Notes: generated by a model from the sequence alone, not told the origin. Shown: positions 26,553 through 35,516, counted from the first letter of the stretch. The stretch: DNA of 57,650 nucleotides from CAZHJK01 sp964533275 (GCA_964533275.1 CAZHJK010000017.1:1-57650); one strand, 5' to 3'. Numbers and translations are program-made.

Positions 26553-27134
26553 ATGGAGGAAAATAAGAAGATAAGTGTTACCATACAGGGGAATAAATAT
26601 GTAATTAAGGGAAATAATTCAGAAGAATATATAAATAGAATAGCTAGGCAAGTTGATCATATTATGAATGAATTGGGGAGAACAAACTCACTAATGAATA
26701 AAAATATGGTTGCTGTTTTATGCTCCTTAAATCTTGCAGACCAACTTTACATTGCTCAAGAAGAAATTGTTAAGTTAGAAGACAAACTAATAGATGCTGA
26801 AAGAATGCCTGATTTGATAAAAGAGTTAGAAAAAGCACAACATGATGCACAATTTCATTTAGAGAAGTATAAGGAAGCACAAAGAAGCCTAACAGATTCA
26901 AATTTGGAATTAGAAAAATATCATGAGATGATTGAAAGTTATAAAAATAAGATTAAACAAAATAAAATTGAAATTGACGCGGCACGGCAAACAATTGCAG
27001 ACTTACAAAATCAAATTTTTGATAATCAAATAGAAATAGTTAAGATGAAAAAAGAGTTAGATGAATATAAAAGCAAAGATACTGTAGAGAAGAAGCATTA
27101 TTTAAATAATAGAGGAAATAAAAAAACCATGTAG
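26553..27134 (+). CDS. zapA: Cell division protein ZapA with long coiled-coil tail
   Basis: Residues 1-80 form the ZapA globular domain (KISVTIQGNKYVIKG, then YINRIARQVDHIMNEL and an ALxxLNLADQL-like helix), which bundles FtsZ filaments. Residues 75-175 are a long heptad-rich coiled coil; typical Bacillus ZapA is only about 85 residues, so the tail roughly doubles the protein. Long forms of this type are common upstream of mutS2 in Clostridia. AAAGGAGCG precedes the ATG. Confidence 0.88.
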   Translation: MEENKKISVTIQGNKYVIKGNNSEEYINRIARQVDHIMNELGRTNSLMNKNMVAVLCSLNLADQLYIAQEEIVKLEDKLIDAERMPDLIKELEKAQHDAQFHLEKYKEAQRSLTDSNLELEKYHEMIESYKNKIKQNKIEIDAARQTIADLQNQIFDNQIEIVKMKKELDEYKSKDTVEKKHYLNNRGNKKTM

Positions 27135-27166
27135 TATAAAAATTGTTTTTAAATAATATTTTTGTT

Positions 27167-27203
27167 CGAGTATCATTAAATATAATGATACTCGATTGTT
27201 TTA
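27167..27203 (+). terminator. Terminator after zapA
   Basis: A 12-bp perfect stem CGAGTATCATTA (27167-27178) with TAATGATACTCG (27183-27194) is followed by ATTGTTTTAT. Confidence 0.8.
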
Positions 27204-27237
27204 TAGCACGAAATAACCTAAGGAGTATGATCAATAA

Positions 27238-29616
27238 ATGGATAAAAATTTAAAAATATTAGAATTTAATAAAATTATAGAAATTTTAGCTAAATATGCA
27301 ATTTCTTCTGCTGGTAAAGAAAAAATCTTATCCATAAGACCGATGACTAATATCAACAAAATACAACATGCACTTCGTGAAACCAGTGAGACAGTAAGAA
27401 TTATATTGGAAAAAGGGAAAATACCCATAGAGGGAATAAATGATATTAGACCTTTCATTAATAAAGCAAAAATTGGATCAATTTTATCTCCGGGGGAATT
27501 ATTAAAAATTGCGCAGGTTTTAAAAGTTAGCGAGGATGTTAAAAAATATATAAAGGAAGAAAGAAGCCAAGATAGCCCATATACTCTTGTGAGTAATATT
27601 ATCGATCAATTAATAGTTTTACCGGGATTAACAAAGGATATTTATAGTGTAATAATTAGTGAAGATGAGATATCTGATAATGCCAGCACAGAATTATATA
27701 GAATAAGAAAACAGATTATCCACAAGAATAATGCTATTCGCGATAAACTAAATAAAATGATTCACTCTACTCACTATCAAAAGTATTTACAAGAAGCTAT
27801 TGTTACACTCAGGGGAGAGCGATTTGTTATACCTGTAAAGCAAGAATATAGAAGTAATGTACCAGGATTAATACACGACCAATCTGCAAGTAAGGCTACA
27901 CTCTTTATAGAACCTATGTCAATTGTCGAAATGAATAATGATTTAAAAACCCTAAAAAATAGTGAAAATCATGAGATAGAGAGGATACTTATAGAATTCA
28001 CTAATGTTATTGCAAATAATTATAGTACTATAGACAATAATATGAAGCTTTTGACTAAATTGGATGTTATATTTGCTAAAGGATATTATAGTTTAGATTT
28101 AGGAGGTAGCGAACCTAGATTAAATGAAAAAGGATTGATAGTACTTAAACAAGCAAGACATCCTCTGATTCCAAAGGATATTGTTGTAGCCTCTGATATA
28201 TATTTAGGTAAAGATTTCAGCTCTTTATTAATTACTGGTCCAAACACGGGTGGGAAGACCATAACCTTAAAAACCATTGGATTACTTTGTTTGATGGCAC
28301 AATCAGGATTACATATTCCTGTTAAAGATAATAGCGAAATAGGGGTTTTTAACAAAGTATTTGCTGATATTGGAGATGAACAAAGTATAGAACAAAGCTT
28401 AAGTACATTTTCTTCACATATGACTAATATTGTAGAAATTTTAAGAGAAGTAGATGAAAAGTCTTTAGTATTATTTGATGAGTTAGGTGCTGGGACAGAT
28501 CCTACAGAGGGTGCAGCATTAGCTATGGCAATATTAGATTATTTGCATAAAAGCAATGTACGAACTGTTGCTACTACCCATTATAGTGAATTAAAAGAAT
28601 ATGCCTTATCAACTGAAGGAATTGAAAATGCATCTGTTGAATTTGATGTTGAGACCCTTAAACCAACCTATGTTCTACTTATTGGAATACCAGGCAAATC
28701 AAATGCCTTTGAAATTTCTAAACGATTGGGTTTGGAATATAAAATTATAAATTCTGCAAAAGAGTATATTTCTCAAGAAAATATCAGATTTGAAGATGTA
28801 CTTTTAGATATTGAGAATAAAAGAAAGCAAATAGAAGTAGATGAAATTAATGCAAAGAGAGATAGAATTGAGACGAAAATTTTAAGAAAAAAATTAGAAG
28901 AACAAGAAGCAGAATTAGAAGAAAAAAAGAATATAATAATAAACCAATCAAAGGAAGAAGCATTAAATATAATTAAAGATGCTAAGAAACAGTCAGAATT
29001 GATAATTAAGGGAATCAAAAGATTAGAGAAAGAGCAAAATTTTAATAATAAAAACAAAATTATAGAAGAGGCAAAGAAAAAATTAAGAGAGTTCGAAAAT
29101 AACATAGAAGAAGAATTATATAAGTCAAGTATACCCAGAGTTTCCTATACATCACCTGAAGATTTAAAATCAGGTGATCCTATATATATTACTACACTAA
29201 ATCAAAAAGGATTTGTATTAACCTCTCCTGATGAAAAAGATGAGGTGCAAGTACAGGTAGGTATTATGAAAATTAATGTCCATATTAGTAATATAACAAG
29301 ACTTCAAGAAACAAAAGAAGAAAAGAAAAATCCACAAAAGAATAATAGAAGCATTAAGAATAAATCTATGAATGTTTCACCACAATTAGATTTAAGGGGA
29401 AAGATGACGGAAGAAGCTATTATTATTACAGATAAATACTTAGATGATGCTTATCTTGCAAACCTAAACACAGTAACTATTATACATGGGAAGGGAACAG
29501 GAGCCCTTAGAAAAAGTATCCATGAATTATTAAAAAATCATATTCATGTTAAGGAATATAGAATTGGGAGATATAATGAAGGAGGAGATGGTGCTACAAT
29601 TGTTTCAATTAAATAA
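27238..29616 (+). CDS. mutS2: Endonuclease MutS2
   Basis: MutS2 suppresses recombination and, in Bacillus, rescues collided ribosomes. The 792-residue protein has the MutS core and clamp (1-310), ATPase with Walker A GPNTGGKT near 338 and Walker B LVLFDELGAGTDP near 410, a long coiled coil (about 510-625), a KOW-like linker, and a C-terminal Smr nuclease domain. The Smr motifs LDLRGKM and HGKGTGALR are intact, with the LDLR and HGKG residues needed for nuclease action. Start ATG 27238 follows AAGGAG. Confidence 0.96.
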   Translation: MDKNLKILEFNKIIEILAKYAISSAGKEKILSIRPMTNINKIQHALRETSETVRIILEKGKIPIEGINDIRPFINKAKIGSILSPGELLKIAQVLKVSEDVKKYIKEERSQDSPYTLVSNIIDQLIVLPGLTKDIYSVIISEDEISDNASTELYRIRKQIIHKNNAIRDKLNKMIHSTHYQKYLQEAIVTLRGERFVIPVKQEYRSNVPGLIHDQSASKATLFIEPMSIVEMNNDLKTLKNSENHEIERILIEFTNVIANNYSTIDNNMKLLTKLDVIFAKGYYSLDLGGSEPRLNEKGLIVLKQARHPLIPKDIVVASDIYLGKDFSSLLITGPNTGGKTITLKTIGLLCLMAQSGLHIPVKDNSEIGVFNKVFADIGDEQSIEQSLSTFSSHMTNIVEILREVDEKSLVLFDELGAGTDPTEGAALAMAILDYLHKSNVRTVATTHYSELKEYALSTEGIENASVEFDVETLKPTYVLLIGIPGKSNAFEISKRLGLEYKIINSAKEYISQENIRFEDVLLDIENKRKQIEVDEINAKRDRIETKILRKKLEEQEAELEEKKNIIINQSKEEALNIIKDAKKQSELIIKGIKRLEKEQNFNNKNKIIEEAKKKLREFENNIEEELYKSSIPRVSYTSPEDLKSGDPIYITTLNQKGFVLTSPDEKDEVQVQVGIMKINVHISNITRLQETKEEKKNPQKNNRSIKNKSMNVSPQLDLRGKMTEEAIIITDKYLDDAYLANLNTVTIIHGKGTGALRKSIHELLKNHIHVKEYRIGRYNEGGDGATIVSIK

Positions 29617-29823
29617 TGCATTAGATAGATTATTTTAGATATTGATTGTATTAAAAAAAAGTGATAGTATAACCATAATATGATTTTAGTAAAGAATTAC
29701 ATATAGTTCTTTAAGTATTTAGACGATTTAAAAATAAATGCGGATAAAATGAAATATGATGAATATAATACTAAAAGTAGTCAAGCTATATAGATTGGGG
29801 TCTTCTTAAAAGGAGGGTATACA
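29617..29823 (+). other. Intergenic region mutS2 to oxidoreductase gene
   Basis: AT-rich with no gene or clear hairpin terminator. A weak -10-like TATAAC occurs near 29667. An AGGAGG site at 29811-29816 belongs to the next gene. Confidence 0.4.
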
Positions 29824-30831
29824 ATGGTAAAATTATTAGAACCTATTAGTATAAAAGGGTTAGAGATTAGAAATAGAATTGTATTACCACCAATGGCTAT
29901 GGATATGGCTAGTGAAGAGGGTTTAGTAACAGAAGAAATTAAAAATCACTATGAAAAAATAGCAAAAATGGGATTAGGAACCATTATTTTAGAACATCAT
30001 TACATTGATATTAATGGAAAAGATAGTAAAGGACAATTAGCAATTGATAGAGATGATTGTATAGAAGGGTTAAATCAACTTTCTAAAATTATTCATGAAA
30101 ATGGAGTAGCCTGTGGTGTGCAAATTAATCATTCCGGTAGTCTTACAAACTCAACTATTACAGGACAAAAGATTATAGGACCTTCAGCTATTTTACATCC
30201 TAAAGGAACGGAAATACCAGAAGAAATGAGTTCCGTTGAGATAAATAATGTAAAAAAGTATTTTAGGGAAGCAGCGGTAAGGGTAAAAAAAGCGGGATTT
30301 GATTTTGTTGAAATTCATGGATGCCATGGATATTTATTAAATCAGTTTTTATCACCCTTAACTAACGCAAGATTAGATGAATATGGAGGAATAAGGGCAA
30401 ATAGAATTAAACTTGCTGTTGAAGTTATTAAAGAAATAAGAGAAGAGGTAGGTGGGGATTTCTTAATTTTTTATCGAATAGCTGCAGATGATAATATGGA
30501 CAATGGTATTACAATAGATGATGCAAAATACTTAGCTGTTAAACTAGTGGATGCGGGTGTAGATGTTCTAGATGTATCACAAGGGCTTGCTGGCTCAAGG
30601 CCAATTACTAATCAGCAGGGATTTTTTGTTCATTTAGCAGAAGGTATAAAATCTGTAGTTAATATTCCCGTTATTACAACTGGTGGAATATCTGAAGCAT
30701 TATTTGCCCATCAAGTTATAAATGATGCAAAGGCAGATATGATTGGTGTTGGAAGAGCTATTTTAGATGATGATCAATGGGTAAAGAAGACGATCCAACA
30801 GCTTAATAATATAGATGAAAAGGAAGAGTGA
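29824..30831 (+). CDS. Old-yellow-enzyme-type NADH:flavin oxidoreductase
   Basis: This FMN TIM-barrel enzyme of the OYE family has 335 residues and so is the short single-domain form, not the larger 2,4-dienoyl-CoA reductase type. Visible motifs are RNRIVLPPMAMDMA near the N terminus, QINHSG around 100, GFDFVEIHGCHGYLLNQFLSP around 160-180 with the substrate-site His, an arginine in DEYGGIRANRI, and the FMN phosphate loop IGVGRAILDDDQW near the C terminus. The substrate is not predictable; electrophilic alkenes are usual. Confidence 0.9.
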   Translation: MVKLLEPISIKGLEIRNRIVLPPMAMDMASEEGLVTEEIKNHYEKIAKMGLGTIILEHHYIDINGKDSKGQLAIDRDDCIEGLNQLSKIIHENGVACGVQINHSGSLTNSTITGQKIIGPSAILHPKGTEIPEEMSSVEINNVKKYFREAAVRVKKAGFDFVEIHGCHGYLLNQFLSPLTNARLDEYGGIRANRIKLAVEVIKEIREEVGGDFLIFYRIAADDNMDNGITIDDAKYLAVKLVDAGVDVLDVSQGLAGSRPITNQQGFFVHLAEGIKSVVNIPVITTGGISEALFAHQVINDAKADMIGVGRAILDDDQWVKKTIQQLNNIDEKEE

Positions 30832-30853
30832 GATAATTTTCACTCTTTTTTTA
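30824..30853 (+). terminator. Terminator overlapping the oxidoreductase stop codon
   Basis: AAGAGTGA (30824-30831) pairs with TCACTCTT (30840-30847) and is followed by TTTTTTA. The TGA of the left arm is the stop codon. Confidence 0.8.
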
Positions 30854-30922
30854 TTTTAGAAGGATATAACAATTAAATATAGAATATATACAATATTCAA
30901 AAATTTTAAAGGGGGAGTATTG

Positions 30923-31120
30923 ATGACGGTTAATGAATTAACAACTTCAAAAAAAGAATTGAGTAAACTTCAGAAACAATTAGGTTCTGAAATGTCTAAG
31001 GGAAAGTATAAGGATACAAATAGAATTAATTCTTTAAAAAAGGAAATTAAAAATAAAAAATTAGAAATTGGAAGTATAACTAGAGATATGGTTTCTCAGA
31101 TTATAGTGGATGATAATTAA
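30923..31120 (+). CDS. Small helical protein of unknown function
   Basis: This 65-residue protein is highly charged and almost wholly helical, with heptad spacing (NELTTSKKELSKLQKQLG, then INSLKKEIKNKKLEIG). It has no membrane segment, signal peptide or cysteines. I do not recognise a family. GGGGGAG (30911-30917) lies 5 nt before the ATG at 30923, so the in-frame TTG at 30920 is not needed. It has its own terminator and appears monocistronic. Confidence 0.7.
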   Translation: MTVNELTTSKKELSKLQKQLGSEMSKGKYKDTNRINSLKKEIKNKKLEIGSITRDMVSQIIVDDN

Positions 31121-31148
31121 AAATTAATATTCGGTTAATGTATAAGCA

Positions 31149-31178
31149 GCCTTGAGTACCCCAACTCAAGGCTTTTAC
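31149..31178 (+). terminator. Terminator after the small helical protein gene
   Basis: GCCTTGAGT (31149-31157) pairs with ACTCAAGGC (31164-31172), loop ACCCCA, followed by TTTTAC. Confidence 0.8.
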
Positions 31179-31211
31179 AATAAAAATAAAATTAATGAAA
31201 AAATGGGTTTT

Positions 31212-31391
31212 TTATTTGTTATCATGAAACCAATTTTTAGGGATTTCTCTAGTATACATACTACCATAATAAGAAATTTTTGAATTTATAAGATCTTGTT
31301 CTCGAATACCTCCTTTAAAACCATTTGGTAAAGTATATAAATGAATATCTTGATAATTTTCTTGAGATTTCTTACTATTATTATTTTGCAT
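31212..31391 (-). CDS. Small 59-residue protein of unknown function
   Basis: A complete reading frame of 59 codons runs on the minus strand from ATG at 31391 to TAA at 31212. AAGGAAGGG lies 5 nt before the ATG, a strong ribosome site. The protein begins MQNNNSKKSQENYQDIHLYT and continues LPNGFKGGIREQDLINSKIS; it ends in a Trp-Phe-His rich segment (REIPKNWFHDNK). It has no membrane segment and no cysteines. I do not recognise a family. It lies in an otherwise empty 490-nt gap, convergent with the gene upstream, and no overlapping frame competes with it. Confidence 0.65.
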   Translation of the reverse strand: MQNNNSKKSQENYQDIHLYTLPNGFKGGIREQDLINSKISYYGSMYTREIPKNWFHDNK

Positions 31392-31613
31392 GAAATCCCT
31401 TCCTTTTTTTATATTTAGATATTATTCATTTATCTATAGTTATCCCTAATTAAAAAAAGATTTCATCATTATTATTTTTAGTATTTATATATTTTTTAGT
31501 CTGTAAAAAATTATATAATATTAAAAAGATCAAGAAAAATATATCAAATATATAGTTGTAATGATAAAATAGAAATTGCAATTAGCGTAATATAGAAAGT
31601 AAGGTGCATAAAG

Positions 31614-31847
31614 ATGAAATATCCTATAGGAATAATTATTTTTATATTCATGTGTTTTTATATTTTTTATTTTTATAAGAAGTTTGCAAAAGAGGCAAAC
31701 CGTGAAGTATTAAAGGAAGTTAAGAAGAGTGGATATAATAATTATAGAGAGTATATTAAGGATATGCAAAAAAAAGAAATTAAAATTATAAAAAAAAATA
31801 GAAAAAGGAAGAAGTGGAAAAAGTATCAAAAGAAACATGGTCTTTAA
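31614..31847 (+). CDS. Small basic membrane-anchored protein, unknown
   Basis: This 77-residue protein has one N-terminal membrane segment (about residues 4-22, IGIIIFIFMCFYIFYFY) and a strongly basic cytoplasmic tail (KKNRKRKKWKKYQKKHGL). No family is recognised. AAGGTG is 7 nt before the ATG. It is the first of four closely spaced genes for small membrane proteins. The lysine-rich tail could bind RNA, DNA or acidic lipids, but this is only a guess. Confidence 0.6.
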   Translation: MKYPIGIIIFIFMCFYIFYFYKKFAKEANREVLKEVKKSGYNNYREYIKDMQKKEIKIIKKNRKRKKWKKYQKKHGL

Positions 31848-31870
31848 AATTTATTATCGGAGTGATACAA

Positions 31871-32206
31871 TTGGGTTCTTATAAAAGAATGCACTTAATA
31901 AAAAAAGTAAAATCGGTATTTAATTATGTTTTTGATAAAAATATTCCTATTAATAAAAAAATATATATTATTTTTGGTTTTGTCTATTTATTATTTCCAT
32001 TTGATATAATTCCTGACCCTATATTAGGACTGGGCATATTAGATGATATAACAATACTTATTATTATTTATACTTCTTTTAAGAGAGAATTAGAAAGATA
32101 TGAGTTATTAAAAGAAAAAAGAAAAAACAAAGTAAAACCAAAAAGTAAAGAAAACATACTAAACAATGTAGATTATAGTATAAATAATCAAGAGGGAGAT
32201 GATTAA
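31871..32206 (+). CDS. DUF1232 (YkvA-like) membrane protein
   Basis: The core FGFVYLLFPFDIIPDPILGLGILDDITILIII matches the DUF1232 signature (YLxxPxDxIPDxxPxxGxxDD) in a pair of membrane helices. Family members are small and of unknown function. The frame is open from GTG 31814, inside the previous gene, but GGAGTGAT at 31859-31866 lies just before TTG 31871. That start gives 111 residues and removes the overlap. The basic C-terminal tail resembles that of its neighbour. Confidence 0.8.
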   Translation: MGSYKRMHLIKKVKSVFNYVFDKNIPINKKIYIIFGFVYLLFPFDIIPDPILGLGILDDITILIIIYTSFKRELERYELLKEKRKNKVKPKSKENILNNVDYSINNQEGDD

Positions 32207-32581
32207 ATGGAATTTTTTTTAGTTGTTATTTTTATATTATGTGGTATAGGAGTTCCAATTTTTTTTACAATAAAAAATTCAAAACCTAAAAATGTTTTTA
32301 TTAGAATCATAGAAGAATTAAAAAAACAACCTAGAGAGGTATGGTTTCATTTTTTTACCAATAAAGGTTTAGAAAAATGGATAGAAGAAGATTTTAAAAT
32401 AGATGATATACAAAATCTTGAAATATTGGAGTATGCTTACAAAGATTATATTTGGAAATATAAAGTAAAATTTATGATTTTAAATAAAGAACGATCTTAT
32501 TTTTTTGAATTAGTTAAAAATCCGAATATACATGCAAAAAGTAGATGGGTTATTAATAATATATATGAAGACATAAATTAA
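32207..32581 (+). CDS. Membrane-anchored protein of unknown function
   Basis: This 124-residue protein has one N-terminal membrane segment (about 3-22) and a soluble domain of about 95 residues with alternating helices and strands, rich in Trp and Phe (EVWFHFFTNKGLEKWIEEDF; SRWVINNIYEDIN). No family is recognised. It starts directly after the stop codon of the DUF1232 gene, so the two are translationally coupled. GAGGGAGATGATTAA provides the ribosome site. Confidence 0.55.
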   Translation: MEFFLVVIFILCGIGVPIFFTIKNSKPKNVFIRIIEELKKQPREVWFHFFTNKGLEKWIEEDFKIDDIQNLEILEYAYKDYIWKYKVKFMILNKERSYFFELVKNPNIHAKSRWVINNIYEDIN

Positions 32582-32602
32582 AAAAATAAAAAGGAGTAAA
32601 AA

Positions 32603-32929
32603 ATGCTTAATTCAGAACAAAAAATATTAGGGCTTATATCGCATTTAGGTATTTTTTTAGGTTTTCCAGTATTAGCACCATTATTAATATTTTTACTTTC
32701 AAATGATAATATAATAAAAAACCAAGCTAAAGAAGCTTTGGTATTTCAAATAGGACTTATTATTGCTGGAGCCGTAGGTAGCTTATTAGTTTTAGTGTTA
32801 ATAGGAATTCCAATACTGATAATTATAGGTATAATTGGGATTTTATTTCCTATAGTAGCGGCTGTTAAATTTTATCAGGATGGATATTATTCCTATCCTA
32901 TTACAGGAAATTTTCTAAAAAAATTATAA
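32603..32929 (+). CDS. DUF4870-family membrane protein
   Basis: The layout LGLISHLGIFLGFPVLAPLLIFLL, the segment NQAKEALVFQ and two further membrane helices is typical of DUF4870 (Tic20-like) proteins of about 105-115 residues. Their role is unknown. It closes the run of four small membrane-protein genes, 21 nt after the previous one, with AAAAAGGAGTAAAAA before the ATG. Confidence 0.82.
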   Translation: MLNSEQKILGLISHLGIFLGFPVLAPLLIFLLSNDNIIKNQAKEALVFQIGLIIAGAVGSLLVLVLIGIPILIIIGIIGILFPIVAAVKFYQDGYYSYPITGNFLKKL

Positions 32930-33049
32930 CTAGTTTTAGCAAAAAAAATTATTTACCATTTATTTCAATGCTATAATTTAATTTCCAGTGTAAAAATCTA
33001 TAGAAAAGTAAATTCTAATAATGATTATATATTAAGGAGGTTGATAGTT

Positions 33050-33484
33050 TTGAAATTAAGGGATATAATGACTAAAAATGTAAAATATGTTACTACTCAA
33101 GATAATGTTTCTAATGCAGTTGAAGTTATGAAAAAACTGAATGTAGGTGTGGTTCCTGTATGTGAGGGGCAAAGACCAGTTGGAATGTTGACTGATAGAG
33201 ATATAGTATTAAGAAATGAGGCAGAGGGTAAGGATTATAATAATACTAGTGTTTCAGAAGTAATGTCAAATCGCATTATATACGGAACACCAGATATGGA
33301 TGTTCATGAAGCAGCATCATTAATGTCTAAATATCAAATTAGAAGAATACCTGTTGTTGAAAATGGTAAGATTGTAGGTATTGTTGCTATTGGAGATTTA
33401 GCTGTTAAAGATAAATTAGTGGATGATGCTGGTGAAGCTTTAAGTACAATTTCAGAAAAAACACCTACAACAAATATGTATTAA
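33050..33484 (+). CDS. CBS-domain protein
   Basis: Two tandem CBS motifs make one Bateman module: residues about 4-65 (VRDIMT-like start LRDIMTKNV, ending PVGMLTDRDIVL) and about 72-130 (VSEVMS, RIPVVENGKIVGIVAIGDLA). Such stand-alone modules bind AMP, ATP or related nucleotides and act as sensors. The target is unknown. AAGGAGG (33034-33040) directly touches TTG 33041, so TTG 33050, 9 nt after it, is the likely start (144 residues). Confidence 0.85.
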   Translation: MKLRDIMTKNVKYVTTQDNVSNAVEVMKKLNVGVVPVCEGQRPVGMLTDRDIVLRNEAEGKDYNNTSVSEVMSNRIIYGTPDMDVHEAASLMSKYQIRRIPVVENGKIVGIVAIGDLAVKDKLVDDAGEALSTISEKTPTTNMY

Positions 33485-33499
33485 AAATAATAAATAAAA

Positions 33500-33545
33500 A
33501 TAGCAGGGATAAATTATCCTTGCTATAATTTTAATTTTTTTTTAA
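33500..33545 (+). terminator. Terminator after the CBS-domain gene
   Basis: ATAGCAGGGATAA (33500-33512) pairs with TTATCCTTGCTAT (33514-33526, one G-T wobble), and a T-rich run of about 17 nt follows. Confidence 0.75.
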
Positions 33546-33568
33546 TGAATTTTATATAAGCGCTATGA

Positions 33569-33994
33569 TTAATAAGATGCGGGAATAATTATTCTTTGCC
33601 CAGGATATATCAAATCAGGATTATCAATATTATTAAGTTCTGAAAGTATATCTACACTAGAATTATAATTTTCTGCAATAGTAAAGAGTGTATCTCCTGG
33701 TTGTACTATATATATTCTACCACCAGTTTGTGGAACTGGAGCCGGTATTCCGGGAATAAATATTCTCTGCCCTGGATATATAACATAGGGAGCTATTATA
33801 TTATTATATTCTATAATCTCATTCATTGGTGAATTAAAAGTCTGAGATATAGCGTAAATTGTATCTCCAGGTTGTATAATGTAATAAAATCCATTAAATG
33901 TTTGTGAAGGTGTAGAAGCTAAAATTGATTTAGTTGGGTATAAAGGGAAAAAGTAAGTGCCATGAAATCTTTGCGGAATTCTCTGATAATACAT
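33569..33994 (-). CDS. Protein with two LysM domains, no signal peptide
   Basis: Two LysM peptidoglycan-binding modules are clear: YYIIQPGDTIYAIS...IYPGQRIFIP (about residues 37-81) and IYIVQPGDTLFTIA...IYPGQRIIIP (about 93-138), joined by a Pro-rich linker. There is no hydrophobic signal; the N terminus is aromatic and Pro-rich (MYYQRIPQRFHGTYFFPLYP). Leaderless LysM proteins in spore formers are often made in the mother cell and deposited on the forespore, so a spore-coat role is plausible but unproven. AAGGAGG precedes the ATG. Confidence 0.88.
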   Translation of the reverse strand: MYYQRIPQRFHGTYFFPLYPTKSILASTPSQTFNGFYYIIQPGDTIYAISQTFNSPMNEIIEYNNIIAPYVIYPGQRIFIPGIPAPVPQTGGRIYIVQPGDTLFTIAENYNSSVDILSELNNIDNPDLIYPGQRIIIPASY

Positions 33995-34213
33995 TGTTAA
34001 TAACCTCCTTATTCTTCTAATAGCATACTATGATTCATTTATAAATAAATTGCAATTCAAATTGTAAAATAGTAATTTGTATAAATAAGATATTTTCTAA
34101 AACACCAGTCTAAAATATACTTAATCTATAAATAGAACATTTTATGATTTAGAATTATTGTGTACGAGAAAATTATTTATGCATTTTCCGTAAATAAATT
34201 AAGGAGTTAAAAA

Positions 34214-35509
34214 ATGAAGACTATAATTAAAGATGTTGCTATTCTGACTCAGAATAGTTGTAAAGATTTTATTGATAATGGATTTATAATAATAGAAAAT
34301 CAAAACATAACAAATGTAGGAAGTATGGAAGATTATATGGAAGAATATAATAAAGAATATTCTAATATTATTAATGGGAAAAACCATTTAGTTACACCAG
34401 GATTTATAAATGCCCATACTCATATTGCGATGACTTTATTTCGTGGATTTGCAGATGACTTACCTTTTTGGACATGGCTAACGAAAAAAATATGGCCACA
34501 GGAAAACAAGTTAAATGAAGAAGATGCTTATTGGGGCTCTTTATTAGGCATTATTGAAATGATTAAAACTGGAACAACTACTTTCAATGATATGTATATG
34601 TTTATGGATCAAACTGCTAAGGCAGTAAATGAAAGTGGAATTCGCGCATGTCTATCTAGAGGATTGCAAGGCACAAATGAAAAATCGTCAATAAGATTAA
34701 GAGAAAATAAAGAGTTATTTCAAAATTGGCATAATAAAGCAGAAGGAAGAATCCGTATTATGGTAGGTCCTCATGCAATCTATACCTGTGACCCTTATTT
34801 TTGGGAAGAAGTATTAAAAATGGTAGAAGAAACGGGTATGATTATTAACACACATCTATGTGAAACAAGAGAAGAGGTTAAGAATAGTATTATGCAATAT
34901 GGCAAAACACCAGTAGAACATCTTGAGGATCTAGGGGTTTTCAAATATCCTGTTATTGCAGCTCATGGAGTACATCTATCAAAGGGAGATATGAATATAC
35001 TTAAAAAAAATAATGTTAGTATTGTATATAATCCAGGAAGTAATTTAAAATTAGGTAATGGTTTTGCACCTATTCCTGAACTTTTAAGTAAAGGTATAAA
35101 TGTAGCCTTAGGAACAGATGGTGCATCTAGTAATAATAATTTAGATCTACTAGAAGAAATGCGTTTTGCTGCATTAATACATAAAGGACTTTTAGAGGAT
35201 AGTACAATTATTACAGCAGGACAAGCATTGGACATGGCTACACTAGGTGGTGCTAATGCTCTAAGGTGGAAAGATATAGGAAAGATTGAAAAAGGAATGA
35301 AGGCAGATCTATTAATGATAAATATTAAGGATACTACATTCTATCCAAAATATAATTTTTTATCAAATCTTATATATTCCAGTAATTCATCACGAGTTGA
35401 GAATGTAATGATAAATGGAAACTGGGTTATGAAAAATAGAGAAATACAAACTATTGACGAAGAAAAGGTTTATGAAAAAGTTGAACAGATAAAGAAGAAA
35501 TTTAATTAA
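34214..35509 (+). CDS. mtaD: 5-methylthioadenosine/S-adenosylhomocysteine deaminase
   Basis: This amidohydrolase of 431 residues is of the TRZ/ATZ type. Metal ligands are visible in GFINAHTHIAMTLFRGFADDLPF (about 62-84), the INTHLCET segment near 215, AAHGVHLS near 250, and LGTDGASSNNNLDL near 298-311. The last carries the catalytic Asp and the SNNN motif typical of MTA/SAH deaminases. It would convert methylthioadenosine or adenosylhomocysteine to the inosyl forms, a salvage route in species lacking the nucleosidase. AAGGAG precedes the ATG. Confidence 0.88.
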   Translation: MKTIIKDVAILTQNSCKDFIDNGFIIIENQNITNVGSMEDYMEEYNKEYSNIINGKNHLVTPGFINAHTHIAMTLFRGFADDLPFWTWLTKKIWPQENKLNEEDAYWGSLLGIIEMIKTGTTTFNDMYMFMDQTAKAVNESGIRACLSRGLQGTNEKSSIRLRENKELFQNWHNKAEGRIRIMVGPHAIYTCDPYFWEEVLKMVEETGMIINTHLCETREEVKNSIMQYGKTPVEHLEDLGVFKYPVIAAHGVHLSKGDMNILKKNNVSIVYNPGSNLKLGNGFAPIPELLSKGINVALGTDGASSNNNLDLLEEMRFAALIHKGLLEDSTIITAGQALDMATLGGANALRWKDIGKIEKGMKADLLMINIKDTTFYPKYNFLSNLIYSSNSSRVENVMINGNWVMKNREIQTIDEEKVYEKVEQIKKKFN

Positions 35510-35516
35510 ATTACAA

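Noticed and set aside
29824..30831. 2,4-dienoyl-CoA reductase assignment
   Set aside because: The protein stops after the FMN barrel and lacks the iron-sulfur and FAD/NADPH domains of that enzyme.
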